Below are positions 1-7,583 of a stretch of DNA of 31,343 nucleotides, in pieces. The notes beneath the pieces are model-generated. The model saw only the letters and a list, made by a program, of their open reading frames with translations. It did no database searches and had not been told where the DNA came from. The position numbers and the translations under genes are program-made. Every line of letters starts with the position of its first letter. The stretch's first letter is position 1. Source of the stretch: DATFEN01 sp035691285 (GTDB lineage: Bacteria; Acidobacteriota; Vicinamibacteria; Fen-336). The DNA is taken from positions 1 to 31,343 of the forward strand of contig DASSJI010000307.1 in the NCBI GenBank assembly GCA_035691285.1, given 5' to 3'.

Positions 1-159
1 GATCGGCGATCGGACACCGCCGCCAGCGGCCTGCTCGAGCCGCTCGGCGAGCTCGCGGTCCGGTTCGAGAGGGGCTTCGATCCCGCCATCACGACCCCGC
101 CCGACGCCGCAGAGCTGAAGGCGCCCAACGGGCTCTTCCTCTGGGTGGCGCCGTCCTGA
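1..159 (+). CDS. C-terminal end of an unidentified protein (partial)
   Basis: The first frame is open from base 1 and reads 52 codons to a TGA at 157-159. The tail ends in AELKAPNGLFLWVAPS. The start lies outside the window. Base composition and codon use are typical of the high-GC neighbours, with many GC-ending codons. I do not recognise a family from so short a tail, and no motif or membrane segment is visible. It converges on the kinase gene, whose stop codon lies 8 bases downstream, so the two transcripts meet tail to tail with almost no spacer and no hairpin I can see. Confidence 0.5.
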   Translation, partial: DRRSDTAASGLLEPLGELAVRFERGFDPAITTPPDAAELKAPNGLFLWVAPS

Positions 160-167
160 ATCTGACG

Positions 168-2754
168 CTATTGGGGCGGGACCAAGCGCTTCAGTTCCTC
201 GAACCAGTTCAGGACCACGTTGAAGTGGGTGATTTCCTCCCGGTCGACCTCGATCATGACGAAGTGCCGGCCGTCGGGAAGGACGTCGAAGCTCGGCGTA
301 TCGCCAAAGTCGTTGTAGGAATCCTCGAAGAGGACGCGCACCCGGGACAGATGGATGGGTTCCCCGGAGTGAACGTCGACGGCCATCATCCGCCGCTTCG
401 TTCCCTCGAGCTTGACCCGGTAGAAGAGTTCCTTCCCGCTTCGCGCCCAGACAGGATGGAAGCCTCCCCCCGAGGACACTTGGAGCTTGTTGCCGCCACC
501 GGAGAAGGACCGAACGTATACCTCGAACTGCCCCGACTCATCCGACTCGTACGCGACGTGGCGGCCGTCGGGAGAGATCATGGCCATGCGTTCGTTCGCC
601 GGCGTCTGGAGGAAGACCTGCGGCTTGCCAGGGGACGTCAGCGGTAGTAGCCAGACGTCCTCCTTCGTGTCCTTGCCTTGGGCGGAAAACAGCAGGTGCT
701 GCCCGGTGGGCACAACCGAGCCAGGGCATTGCCCAGAACCTCGACCAGCCAACGGTTCGAGGAGACCACTGGCGTCCACGCGGTGGAGCATCAGGCCGGC
801 GGTTGACGCCCCGGCGGTTGACGCGACAATCAGGGCCTCCCCATTGGCTGTCCAGACAGGCCCGATGTTGTCCCCTTCGAATGTCACCTGCGAGAAGGCC
901 TCGCGCTCGATGTCGAAGAGCCACACCTGATCGTTGGCCGCTGACCTTCGCACGGCCACCTCATGCCCGTCGGGCGAGAGACGGGGCTCGCTTAGAAGGC
1001 CCATGAACGGGCTCAGGGGCCGGGCCCTGCCGCCTCGATCGACAAGGACCAGCCGCGCCTCCCTTCTCGCTTGAGGCAGATAGGCGAGGAGCCCTTTCGG
1101 GTTCACTGTGAAATGGCCTACTCCGTTGTTTGACGCTTGGTACACGCCGTCGACAACCGCGACAGGGGCTGCGGTTGTGGCCAGCCGGTCGATGTCGAAG
1201 GGCGCGGCGAGAATGGATGGTCCCCGGCGGTAGACGATGTGGCCCGACTCGACATACGTGGCGGAGGTTCCGCCCTCCAGCACCGTGCGGCGCTCCCCCG
1301 TTCGAAGATCGAGCACCTCGATCCGTGCGTCATCCCAGCTTGCCAGTCGGTTCGTACCCATAGTGAAGAGAACAGCCTTGCCGCCCGGCAGGTAGTGCGG
1401 CCAGCGATGGCTCTTCTCTCCTCGTGCGCGATCGGGCTTGGTCAGCTCGCGCGGCTCGCCTCCCGAGGCGGGCACGAGCCAGAGACCCGAGAAGTTGTCT
1501 GGTGTGAACACGATGGCGTCGTCGGGGCCCCAGGTGGCGCCGTGCGATTGGATGACGCCCTCGCACACGGTGATTGGAGCGCTGCCGGTGAGCGAGGCCT
1601 TCTTGAGGCTCGAGTCGGTCTCGTCGTTGAAGCCGAGCCATGCGCCGTCGGGCGAGAAGAAGGCTCGAAACACGCCCGTCGTTCCCGGGAGAAGCCGCTC
1701 CTCCTGCTCGTCCAGGTCGCGGACGACCAACCCGGATGGAGTCGTGTAGACGATCCGTTCTCCTGTCGGGGACAGGAGGAAGCTTTCTCGACCCGACCCC
1801 GACCACTCCACGGAAAACCGGACGACGTCTTTGCGCTCCGATGCAGGATGTTGCAGCAGCCGCGAGACGAGACCGCCCAGCAACACGGCGACGCTGACGA
1901 GAGCCGCCCAGAGAGCTGGCCGGCGTGGTGCTGGAAGGAGTTGCCCCGTGGACGTCGGTTCCGCCCGGAGCTCCTCCAACTCCAGCCGCACGTCGGCGAT
2001 GTCGTGCTGCCGCCGGTCCCTCTCCTTCTGGAGGCACCGCCGCAGCAGACGGACCGCCGCCGGCGGCGTCTCCCGTGGCAGATCCTCCCAGCCGGGCTCG
2101 TGCTCCAACACTGCTGCCACCGTCTCGGAGAAGGTCGTACCCTCGAAGGCACGCGTTCCGACCAGCATCTCGAAGAGCACGCAGCCGAACGCCCACACGT
2201 CGCTGCGCCGGTCCACTTCCTGTCCGCGGGCCTGCTCGGGGCTCACGTAGGGGGCGGTGCCGAGGACCGCTCCCGGCTCGCTGTGCGGCGAGGCCGAAAT
2301 CGAGCAGCTTGACCCTGCCGTCTGGGAGGAGCCGGATGTTGCTCGGCTTGAGGTCGCGGTGCAGGACGCCTTTCTGATGGGCGGCTTCGAGCGCCAGGGC
2401 GATCTCGTGGGCGGCCGTCAGGGCCTCACGCAGTGGCAGCCGGCCGCGGCGAAGCCGCTCCGCGAGCGTCTCGCCTTCGACCAGCTCCATGACCAGAACC
2501 GGCACGCCGCCGTCGGAGTCCTCGAGGCCGTGAAGCGTGGCAATGCCGGGATGGTTGAGCGAGGCGAGGATGCGGGCCTCGCTTCGCAGTCGAGCCAGCC
2601 GCTCCGGCTGTCGCGCCAGCTCCTCGGGCAATGTCTTGAGGGCGACCTCGCGATGGAGCTTGGTGTCGCGGGCGCGGTAGACCTCGCCCATGCCCCCGGC
2701 GCCGAGCCAGGAGACGATCTCGTAAGGGCCCACGCGCGTTCCAGCCGACAGCAT
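168..2754 (-). pseudogene. Transmembrane Ser/Thr protein kinase with C-terminal PD40 repeats, broken by one frameshift
   Basis: The N-terminal part starts MLSAGTRVGPYEIVSWLGAG and contains the glycine loop GAGGMGEV (about residues 18-25), VALK with the ATP lysine (residue 40), HRDLKPSN and DFGLA. Immediately after DFGLA the frame changes. LGTAPYVSPEQARG, the DVWAFGCVLFEML helix and the rest of the C-lobe continue in another frame. A membrane helix follows (PALWAALVSVAVLLGGLV), and then about 550 residues with repeated SPDG/SPTG-type segments typical of PD40/TolB-like propellers. The total span of 2587 bases is not a multiple of three, so one net indel lies near 2285-2293. Everything else reads cleanly, so this is either a recent inactivation or a sequencing error. 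If intact, the protein would be an inner-membrane kinase with a periplasmic propeller sensor, a common acidobacterial architecture. The ATG at 2754 is chosen because the kinase fold begins a few residues later. Confidence 0.85.
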
Positions 2755-2863
2755 GACGGCCCGCCTGAAGTGGAAAGAGCCGACGCGATTGTAACGCCTC
2801 GCTGCGGGCCGGCGGACCTGGGATGGCGGGACCTGGGGGTACACTATCGAGCTTGAGGATCGT

Positions 2864-3457
2864 GTGAGCACGGATCTGCGCGTCACCACGCTCGAGCAGG
2901 CGATGCTGCGCACCGAGGCCAGCATCGAGCGGCTTTCGGAGGAGATGCGCGTGTTCAAGGACGAGATGCGTGCGTCCGCGGAGCGGGCCGATGCCAGGGC
3001 GGAGCGCGCCGACCGCCGCTGGGGCGAGCTGGCGAACAAGATGGGGACGCTCGTGGAGGACATCGTGGCACCCGGCCTGCCCACGATCTTCCGGAGCGTG
3101 TTCGGTGGCGAGCTGGAGCCGGACCTGGCGATCCGCGTCCGGCGCCGCCACCCCATCGATCCGGGCCGCACGCAGGAGTTCGACGCCATCGCCAGCGCGG
3201 GTGGGCGGTTCCTGATCAACGAGACGCGCAGCCGGCTGTCCCCGCAGGACGTGGCCGACTTCCTCACGGTGCTCGCCGAGGCCCGCGATTTCCTTCCCGA
3301 GGCGCGCGGCCAGAAGCTGTTCGGGGCGCTCGCGTCCTTCTACGTCGATCCCTCGCTGGTGCGGGCGGGCGAGCGGCATGGACTGCTGGTGCTGGGCCTG
3401 GGCCGCGGCCTGCTGGAGGTTCTCAACTCCTCCGAATTCCACCCGCGCGAGTACTGA
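2864..3457 (+). CDS. Coiled-coil protein with a PD-(D/E)XK nuclease-like C-terminal domain (DUF3782-like)
   Basis: This is a 197-residue protein starting at GTG 2864, with a GAGG-type ribosome site just upstream. Residues about 10-65 are charged, heptad-like and alanine/arginine/glutamate rich (LEQAMLRTEASIERLSEEMR, ASAERADARAERADRR), which suggests a coiled coil. The C-terminal part has the pattern QEFDAIASAGGRFLINETRSRL, which fits the D...ExK core of the PD-(D/E)XK superfamily with the lysine replaced by arginine (ETR). The later segment ASFYVDPSLVRAGERHGLLVLGLG fits the closing strands of the same fold. Such proteins are common in multi-copy families of unknown biological role, so nuclease activity is an inference. 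It is transcribed divergently from the kinase. Confidence 0.6.
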   Translation: MSTDLRVTTLEQAMLRTEASIERLSEEMRVFKDEMRASAERADARAERADRRWGELANKMGTLVEDIVAPGLPTIFRSVFGGELEPDLAIRVRRRHPIDPGRTQEFDAIASAGGRFLINETRSRLSPQDVADFLTVLAEARDFLPEARGQKLFGALASFYVDPSLVRAGERHGLLVLGLGRGLLEVLNSSEFHPREY

Positions 3458-3461
3458 GAAT

Positions 3462-3481
3462 CGCTGCCGAGAGTGGCAGCG
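3462..3481. terminator. Hairpin between convergent genes, terminator-like
   Basis: The inverted repeat CGCTGCC-GAGAGT-GGCAGCG has perfect 7-bp arms and a 6-base loop. It starts 4 bases after the stop of the upstream plus-strand gene and lies 21 bases before the stop of the convergent minus-strand regulator. There is no T-run on either side, so it may slow or stabilise transcript ends rather than act as a strong intrinsic terminator. Confidence 0.5.
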
Positions 3482-3501
3482 GTGAAATCGACGACGGTGC
3501 G

Positions 3502-4170
3502 CTACCGGCCGGACCGTTTCGTTTCCGTCGAGCCCCCAGCGCGAAACACGCGATACGTCATGAGGACCGAGCCCAGCTCGATCTGATCGCCGCCCTCGAG
3601 GGTCGTGACGCCGTCGATCTTCCTGCCTGAGACCGTGGTTCCGTTCTTGCTGCCGAGGTCCTCGATCGTCGCCTTGCCCTCGGCCACGACGATGCGCGCG
3701 TGGCGGCGCGAAACGGTGGGGGAGTCGATCCACGCCACGGCGTCGTCGGTGCGGCCGAGGAGGTTCTCGCCCTCGTGCAGCGGGATCTCGCGCTTGCCCC
3801 ACTCGAGACGGCACGCCGTGCCGCGCTCGGCGCCTTGCGGCGGCGGCGCCGGCTCCGACGCGGTGCCGCAGAACGCATATCCGAAGCCGCGCACGTTGCG
3901 GATGAAGCGCGGCTTCTGCTCGTCGTCGCCCAGGACCGCCCGGATCTCGGCGATGACGCGGCGAAGGCTCGTCTCCGCGACGAAGGTCTTCGGCCACAGC
4001 CGGTCGTGAAGCTGCGCCCGAGGCACCGCCTCGGGACGACGCTCGAGCAGCGCCGCGAGGCACTCGACGGCCTTGGGCGACAGGTGAAGGGGACCGGCCG
4101 GGCCCCGCAGCTCGCGGCTTCCGGAGTCGAACTCGAAGGCGGCGAATCGCCAGCGCACGCTTTCACACAA
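3502..4170 (-). CDS. Winged-helix (OmpR-type) transcription regulator fused to an FHA domain
   Basis: This is a 222-residue protein. Residues about 8-100 form an OmpR/PhoB-type winged helix: FEFDSGSRELRGPAGPLHLSPKAVECLAALL is the N-terminal sheet and first helices, SLRRVIAEIRAVLGDD is the recognition-helix region, and FIRNVRGFGYAF is the wing. Residues about 120-210 are a forkhead-associated domain with the hallmark residues LLGR, SRRHARI, DLGSKNGT and the closing VSGRKI/LEGGDQIELGS strands. FHA domains bind phosphothreonine peptides. The protein therefore probably couples Ser/Thr kinase signalling to promoter binding, instead of using a receiver domain. The start is a TTG at 4170, and a GTG four codons downstream is possible. 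A kinase lies less than 1 kb away on the same strand, making functional linkage plausible but unproven. Confidence 0.85.
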   Translation of the reverse strand: MCESVRWRFAAFEFDSGSRELRGPAGPLHLSPKAVECLAALLERRPEAVPRAQLHDRLWPKTFVAETSLRRVIAEIRAVLGDDEQKPRFIRNVRGFGYAFCGTASEPAPPPQGAERGTACRLEWGKREIPLHEGENLLGRTDDAVAWIDSPTVSRRHARIVVAEGKATIEDLGSKNGTTVSGRKIDGVTTLEGGDQIELGSVLMTYRVFRAGGSTETKRSGR

Positions 4171-4287
4171 CCGTCACGCAGCCCGAACGGAGGCGAAACC
4201 CACTCCGCGGGGGCGAGGCCGACATTCTGCCACGTCGACTGAGAACCGGACTCGCCTGGCCAGGCGGCTCACCGAAGGGAGCCGCCC

Positions 4288-4815
4288 GTGGGACGCATCG
4301 CTCTGGAGTGGGGAGCCGTCTGCGCCGCCCTGATCGCCACGCCGGTCGGGGTCAGGGCGCAGGATGTCGCAGCCGAGGCCGTGCCGTTCCGCGTCCGGAT
4401 GCCGTACATCGAGACGGCTCAGGCAGTGAGGCGCGTCCTCGGCGCCGCCGACGGGCGGCTCGCCCGTTCGACCTGCCAGGAAGTCCTCACCGACTTCCGC
4501 GATGGCTCGACCCGTACCCTGAAGGATGCGCTCGATGCCAACGGGGTGTCGGCACGGGACTATCTGAGGTGGATCCTCTTCGTCCAGGACCGCGGCTCGC
4601 GGGCGTGCAAGGTCAAAGGCACGGTGGCCGTCACGGAGCCGGGCAGCCGCGTCGTCTTCATCTGCCCGCGTGCGTTCCTGGAGATGGCGCAGACCGATCC
4701 CGAGCGCGCCGAGGCCACGGTGATCCACGAGATGCTCCACAGCCTCGGGCTCGGCGAGAACCCGCCGAGCTCGAAGGAAATCACGGAGCGGGTGCTCCGG
4801 AGGTGCGCGCCCTGA
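4288..4815 (+). CDS. Small secreted putative zinc metallopeptidase (HExxH)
   Basis: This is a 175-residue protein from GTG 4288, with AAGGGAG ending 6 bases before the start. Residues 1-24 form a signal peptide ending in GVRAQ. Near the C-terminus lies HEMLHSLGLGEN, giving His147, Glu148, His151 and a Glu157 that could be a third zinc ligand (HExxHxxGxxE pattern). Four cysteines (63, 107, 126, 173) suggest two disulfides in an exported protein. The segment RVVFICPRAF before the helix resembles the edge strand of zincin folds. The protein is shorter than most secreted proteases and has no obvious propeptide. A lysin-like or structural role is possible. No close named family comes to mind, so peptidase activity rests on the motif. 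Confidence 0.65.
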   Translation: MGRIALEWGAVCAALIATPVGVRAQDVAAEAVPFRVRMPYIETAQAVRRVLGAADGRLARSTCQEVLTDFRDGSTRTLKDALDANGVSARDYLRWILFVQDRGSRACKVKGTVAVTEPGSRVVFICPRAFLEMAQTDPERAEATVIHEMLHSLGLGENPPSSKEITERVLRRCAP

Positions 4816-4844
4816 CCACTCGGAACGAGTGGACTCAGCTCCGG

Positions 4845-5115
4845 ATGGAGCAGGACCGGCGGCTCTTCCTCGAGTCCGCGAGCACGGCGCTCGCGGCGTG
4901 GCTACCAGCGCTCGCCGCCGGCCTCCCCTGGCGACGCCGCGGTGCGGTTCGTGGGCGAGGGCGGCCTTCCGCTGGAGCGGACCGTGGGCTCCCCCCGCTC
5001 GTCGTTCCCTCCGAGCGGTTCTTCGTCCGGACGGCGTGCCCGGATCGGATTCCGGACGCGGCCTCCTGGAAGGTCCGCCTTGGAGACACGGTCCGCGTCG
5101 ACTTCAGCACCACCG
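4845..5115 (+). pseudogene. Remnant: N-terminus of a molybdopterin-dependent (sulfite-oxidase-like) oxidoreductase
   Basis: One frame reads MEQDRRLFLESASTALAAWL from ATG 4845, a Tat- or Sec-like leader. The plausible continuation GDAAVRFVGEGGLPLERTVG is in a second frame (about 4930-4990). The text then returns to the first frame as VPSERFFVRTACPDRIPDAA followed by SWKVRLGDTVRVDF. That last block resembles the TPxERFFVRxH...DPxxWRLRVGG entry segment of SorA/YedY-type molybdenum oxidoreductases. The cofactor-binding core is absent, because the sequence runs into an unrelated PIN-domain fragment at about 5115. At least two frame changes and the truncation make this gene debris. The family call rests on a short motif. 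Confidence 0.4.
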
Positions 5116-5334
5116 CCGGTAGATCGTGTGATCCTCGACGAACTCGCCGGCAGGAGCCTCGCTCAGCGGCTGGGACTGCCGCTCATCGGTACCCTCGGCA
5201 TCCTGCTTGCGGCCAAACGAAAGGGCCTCATCGGCAGCGTGCGCGAGCCGATGGACGCCCTCCGACGCGGCGGGTCTCGTGTTGCCGACGAGCTGTACGA
5301 ACACGTGCTCCAGCGGGCCGACGAGCCAACGTGA
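5116..5334 (+). pseudogene. C-terminal fragment of a DUF3368 (PIN-fold) toxin-like protein
   Basis: About 70 residues in one frame, starting VILDELAGRSLAQRLGLPLI and continuing GTLGILLAAKRKGLIGSV, DALRRGGSRVADELYEHVLQ and a stop at 5332-5334. This matches the C-terminal half of DUF3368 PIN-domain proteins, which carry a LDE.xAR..A..LGLxVIGTLGxLLxAKxxGLI pattern and usually pair with a UPF0175-type antitoxin. The N-terminal PIN residues (the VxDxSxL strand) and any antitoxin gene are missing. The fragment follows directly on the oxidoreductase remnant, so a deletion has joined two unrelated gene pieces. Confidence 0.65.
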
Positions 5335-5506
5335 CGCTCCTCGCGGCTCTTCGCGGGACTTGCCTACGGAGTCTCCGGGGAGCGCGTGTTCGAGGGCGCA
5401 TGCGGGCGCCGGGGGCGACGTCGATGCTCATGGAGCCCGCGAGGCCCGCGAGCCCTCGACGACCGTGTCCGCGGCCATCGGGACGTTCCTGCCTGATGTG
5501 AAAACT
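5335..5506. other. Intergenic stretch with no recognisable gene
   Basis: This lies between the PIN-domain fragment and the inverted repeat ahead of the micro-operon. Several frames are open, as expected at this GC content, but none shows a recognisable domain, ribosome site or codon pattern. It is probably decayed coding DNA continuous with the debris upstream. Confidence 0.4.
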
Positions 5507-5542
5507 TGTCACGCCGCGGAAGGTGACAGCGTCTGACATATA
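5507..5542 (+). promoter_or_regulatory. Inverted repeat and possible extended -10 ahead of a micro-operon
   Basis: TGTCAC at 5507-5512 and GTGACA at 5523-5528 form a perfect 6-bp inverted repeat with a 10-base spacer, a size suited to a dimeric repressor or activator. Downstream, TGACATATA (5534-5542) resembles an extended -10 element, followed at once by the ribosome site GAGGAGG. No properly spaced -35 is visible, which would fit an activator-dependent or alternative-sigma promoter. The call is by eye only. Confidence 0.35.
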
Positions 5543-5554
5543 TGAGGAGGCAGG

Positions 5555-5611
5555 ATGTGTCGATCCTGGTCGCTCTGGTTCGTCCAATGGGGTAGGAGGC
5601 CGCGAACGTGA
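5555..5611 (+). CDS. 18-residue peptide ORF, possible leader peptide
   Basis: ATG 5555 follows GAGGAGG with a 4-base gap. The ORF encodes MCRSWSLWFVQWGRRPRT and stops with TGA 5609-5611. That stop overlaps the GTG start of the next gene (GTGA), a classic translational-coupling arrangement. Three tryptophans in 18 residues and four arginines are unusual. It could be a coupling/attenuation leader or a tiny cationic peptide. The good ribosome site and overlap support real translation, but no conservation can be assessed here. Confidence 0.4.
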   Translation: MCRSWSLWFVQWGRRPRT

Positions 5612-5820
5612 GCTGCATGTCCAGTCCGGAAGGGGGCGCCTGCCGGGCGCCGTTGCCGAAGCCGCGATTCGAGGACGTCGGAGGAGGGCGCGTGTGGGAA
5701 CGCTACGCGGCCACCCTCTACCTGCGGGCCGCCGCGACGACGGACGACGCGTCGGAGCGCAACTTCCTCAAGCGCCGGGCTGCGGAGCTGATCCTGCCGG
5801 CCGTCGCGCGCGCCTCGTAG
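5608..5820 (+). CDS. Hypothetical 70-residue protein
   Basis: GTG 5608 is preceded by a strong AGGAGG at 5594-5599 with an 8-base gap. The product begins MSCMSSPEGGACRAPLPKPR and ends with RFEDVGGGRVWERYAATLYLRAAATTDDASERNFLKRRAAELILPAVARAS. The second half looks helical and amphipathic. The N-terminal third is proline/glycine-rich with two cysteines. There is no signal peptide or membrane segment, and I recognise no family. It is the second gene of a small unit with the 18-residue peptide. Confidence 0.5.
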   Translation: MSCMSSPEGGACRAPLPKPRFEDVGGGRVWERYAATLYLRAAATTDDASERNFLKRRAAELILPAVARAS

Positions 5821-5891
5821 CGCCCGCCGGGAACACTCCAAGGTCTATAGTGTGACCGGTGACCGATATTGCACCCGTCACGGAGGTTCCA

Positions 5892-6368
5892 TTGACGACG
5901 CCGCGCGCCGCCACGCCCGACGACGTCGAGGTCCTCGCCGCGCTGTGGCATGCGGGTTGGCGCGACGCCCACCTGGGGCACGTCCCCGAAGCCCTCATGC
6001 CCCATCGCCGGCCCGGGGACTTCCGCGAGCGGATGAAGCCTCGAGTCTCCCTGACCACCGTTGCCGTGAGCGGAGCCCGCCCGGTCGGGTTCGTGACCGT
6101 GCACGGCGACGAGGTGGAGCAGCTCTATGTCTCCGCCGAGGCGCGCGGCCAAGGCGTCGCCGATGCCCTGCTCCGGCACGCCGAGCAGGCGATCGCAGCA
6201 CGCTTCCCGCTCGCCTGGCTCGCCGTCGTCCCGGGCAATGCCCGTGCAAGGCGCTTCTACGAGCGGAACGGCTGGCGCGACGCGGGGGCGTTCGACTACC
6301 CGGCGGAGACTGCGGACGGGACCATCCTGGTCCCGTGTCGCCGCTACGAGAAGCCGACGACCGTCTGA
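5892..6368 (+). CDS. GNAT-family N-acetyltransferase
   Basis: The GNAT fold runs nearly the whole length: RAATPDDVEVLAALWHAGWRD is the first strand and helix, and VSGARPVGFVTVHGDEVEQLYV forms the beta hairpin. ARGQGVADALLRHAE is the acetyl-CoA pyrophosphate loop (motif A, R/QxxGxG/A). LAVVPGNARARRFYERNGWR is motif B with the usual NxxARRFYERxGW. TTG 5892 is preferred because GGAGG (5882-5886) sits 5 bases upstream and the family normally begins just before RxATPDD. A GTG at 5859 would add 11 residues with no better ribosome site. The substrate is unknown, and the tail QTADGTILVPCRRYEK type is common in small-molecule or protein N-acetyltransferases of this group. Confidence 0.9.
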   Translation: MTTPRAATPDDVEVLAALWHAGWRDAHLGHVPEALMPHRRPGDFRERMKPRVSLTTVAVSGARPVGFVTVHGDEVEQLYVSAEARGQGVADALLRHAEQAIAARFPLAWLAVVPGNARARRFYERNGWRDAGAFDYPAETADGTILVPCRRYEKPTTV

Positions 6369-6395
6369 CGGCGGGCAGTCAGGCAGGTGCCGCGC

Positions 6396-6875
6396 CTACG
6401 CCACCCGCCTCGGCACCTGGCCTGCCAGCGTGAGCAGGAAGCGCATCACCTTGTGGCCGGGATCGGCCACAGGGCCGAACATGAGCGGGCAGCCACCGTC
6501 GATCACGTGGATGCCGTGCTCGCGTCCCCAGTCCGCGGCGAGCCTGGAGACGCTGCCGGTTCCGATGGAGCGGTGCATCCACACCTGCTTGATGCCGAGC
6601 TCGGCGCACTCGCGCATCGTCGCCTCGGCGTGCTCGGGCCGCGTCGCGATCACCACGGCCTCGACTCCGCCCGGGATCGACTTCAAGTCGTGGAAGCACG
6701 GGTCGCCTTCCACCCGGTCGGCGTTGGGGTTCACGGCGAAGACCTCGTACCCTCGCTGCCGCAGGCGCTGGTACACGACGTTGCCCCCGTGGCTGCCCGG
6801 GGTCCGCGAGACCCCGGTGACGGCCAGGCGCTTCCTCGAGAGAAACTCGCGCGCGGCCTCCTTGACGGTCGACAT
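6396..6875 (-). CDS. CoA-binding-domain protein (YccU-type)
   Basis: This 159-residue Rossmann-like protein starts at ATG 6875 with AGGAGG about 8 bases upstream. Landmarks are FLSRKRLAVTGVSRTPGSHG (the nucleotide-binding first strand and loop), RGYEVFAVNPNADRVEG, AVVIATRPEHAEATMRECAE, IKQVWMHRSIGTGSVSR and HVIDGGCPLMFGP. The order matches the CoA_binding_2 family, single-domain relatives of succinyl-CoA synthetase alpha. The VNPN and MHRSIG/CPLMF segments are typical for it, and members are thought to bind CoA. No enzymatic activity is established for the family. It is divergent from the osmC-like gene, with 186 bases between the starts. Confidence 0.9.
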   Translation of the reverse strand: MSTVKEAAREFLSRKRLAVTGVSRTPGSHGGNVVYQRLRQRGYEVFAVNPNADRVEGDPCFHDLKSIPGGVEAVVIATRPEHAEATMRECAELGIKQVWMHRSIGTGSVSRLAADWGREHGIHVIDGGCPLMFGPVADPGHKVMRFLLTLAGQVPRRVA

Positions 6876-7061
6876 GGGCGCCCTCCTGACCCACACGGCC
6901 AGCAAGGCGCGTACCTTCCTTGGAAGTCCACCTCCTGGCCCGGGTGCGGGCGATGGCGCGCACGTCCTTCGCGACGGGTCGACCCGTGCGCATGGCTTGC
7001 TGGCCGGTGCCCGGCGAACCCTCTCGCGGCAGAATGGAGCGCGAGCAAAGGAAGGCCAGGG

Positions 7062-7505
7062 ATGAGCGACGAAGCGGCGGAAGCGGGAACGGTTGTCGTC
7101 AGCGGCAGCGCCGCGGGCTTCGCCCAGGAGATTCGCGTGGGCCGGCACCGCCTGGCGGCCGACGAGCCGGCGGCCGCCGGCGGCACCGACACGGGACCGA
7201 ACCCTTACGATCTCTTGCTGGCCGCGCTCGGCACGTGCACCTCGATGACGGTCTCGATGTACGCGCGGCGGAAGGGCTGGCCCCTCGAGTCCGTCACGGT
7301 ACGTTTGCGCCACTCGAAGGTCCACGCGAAGGACTGCGCGTCCTGCGAGCAGAAGGAAGGAATGCTCGACCTCATCCAGCGCGAGGTCCACCTCGCGGGC
7401 GCGCTGGAGGACGCGCAGCGCGCGCGCCTCCTCGAGATCGCCAACAAGTGCCCGGTGCACCGGACGCTCACGTCCGAGATCGAGATCCAGACGCGCCTGG
7501 CGTAG
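7062..7505 (+). CDS. OsmC/Ohr-family protein
   Basis: This is a 147-residue OsmC-like protein. Key features are GPNPYDLLLAALGTCTSMTV, with the first redox-type cysteine at the end of the central helix, and LEIANKCPVHRTL, with the second cysteine. A variable segment AKDCASCEQKEGMLDLI between them carries extra cysteines. The family reduces organic hydroperoxides through the paired cysteines or acts in osmotic/redox stress. The CPVH variant is typical of the OsmC subfamily seen in high-GC and thermophilic bacteria. ATG 7062 is chosen over the upstream open frame because AGGCCAGGG precedes it and the family starts here. The gene faces away from the CoA-binding gene. Confidence 0.9.
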   Translation: MSDEAAEAGTVVVSGSAAGFAQEIRVGRHRLAADEPAAAGGTDTGPNPYDLLLAALGTCTSMTVSMYARRKGWPLESVTVRLRHSKVHAKDCASCEQKEGMLDLIQREVHLAGALEDAQRARLLEIANKCPVHRTLTSEIEIQTRLA

Positions 7506-7583
7506 GCGGTCGCCGGGCGAGCTCGCCGTAGCGCCCCGGCGTGACCCGGCGCCGCGCGGGCCCCTTCGACGTAAGCTCGTCAG

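Noticed and set aside
6915..6926. CTTCC-TT-GGAAG dyad between the CoA-binding and OsmC genes
   Set aside because: Arms of only 5 bp with no second copy and no promoter alignment, so it could be chance.
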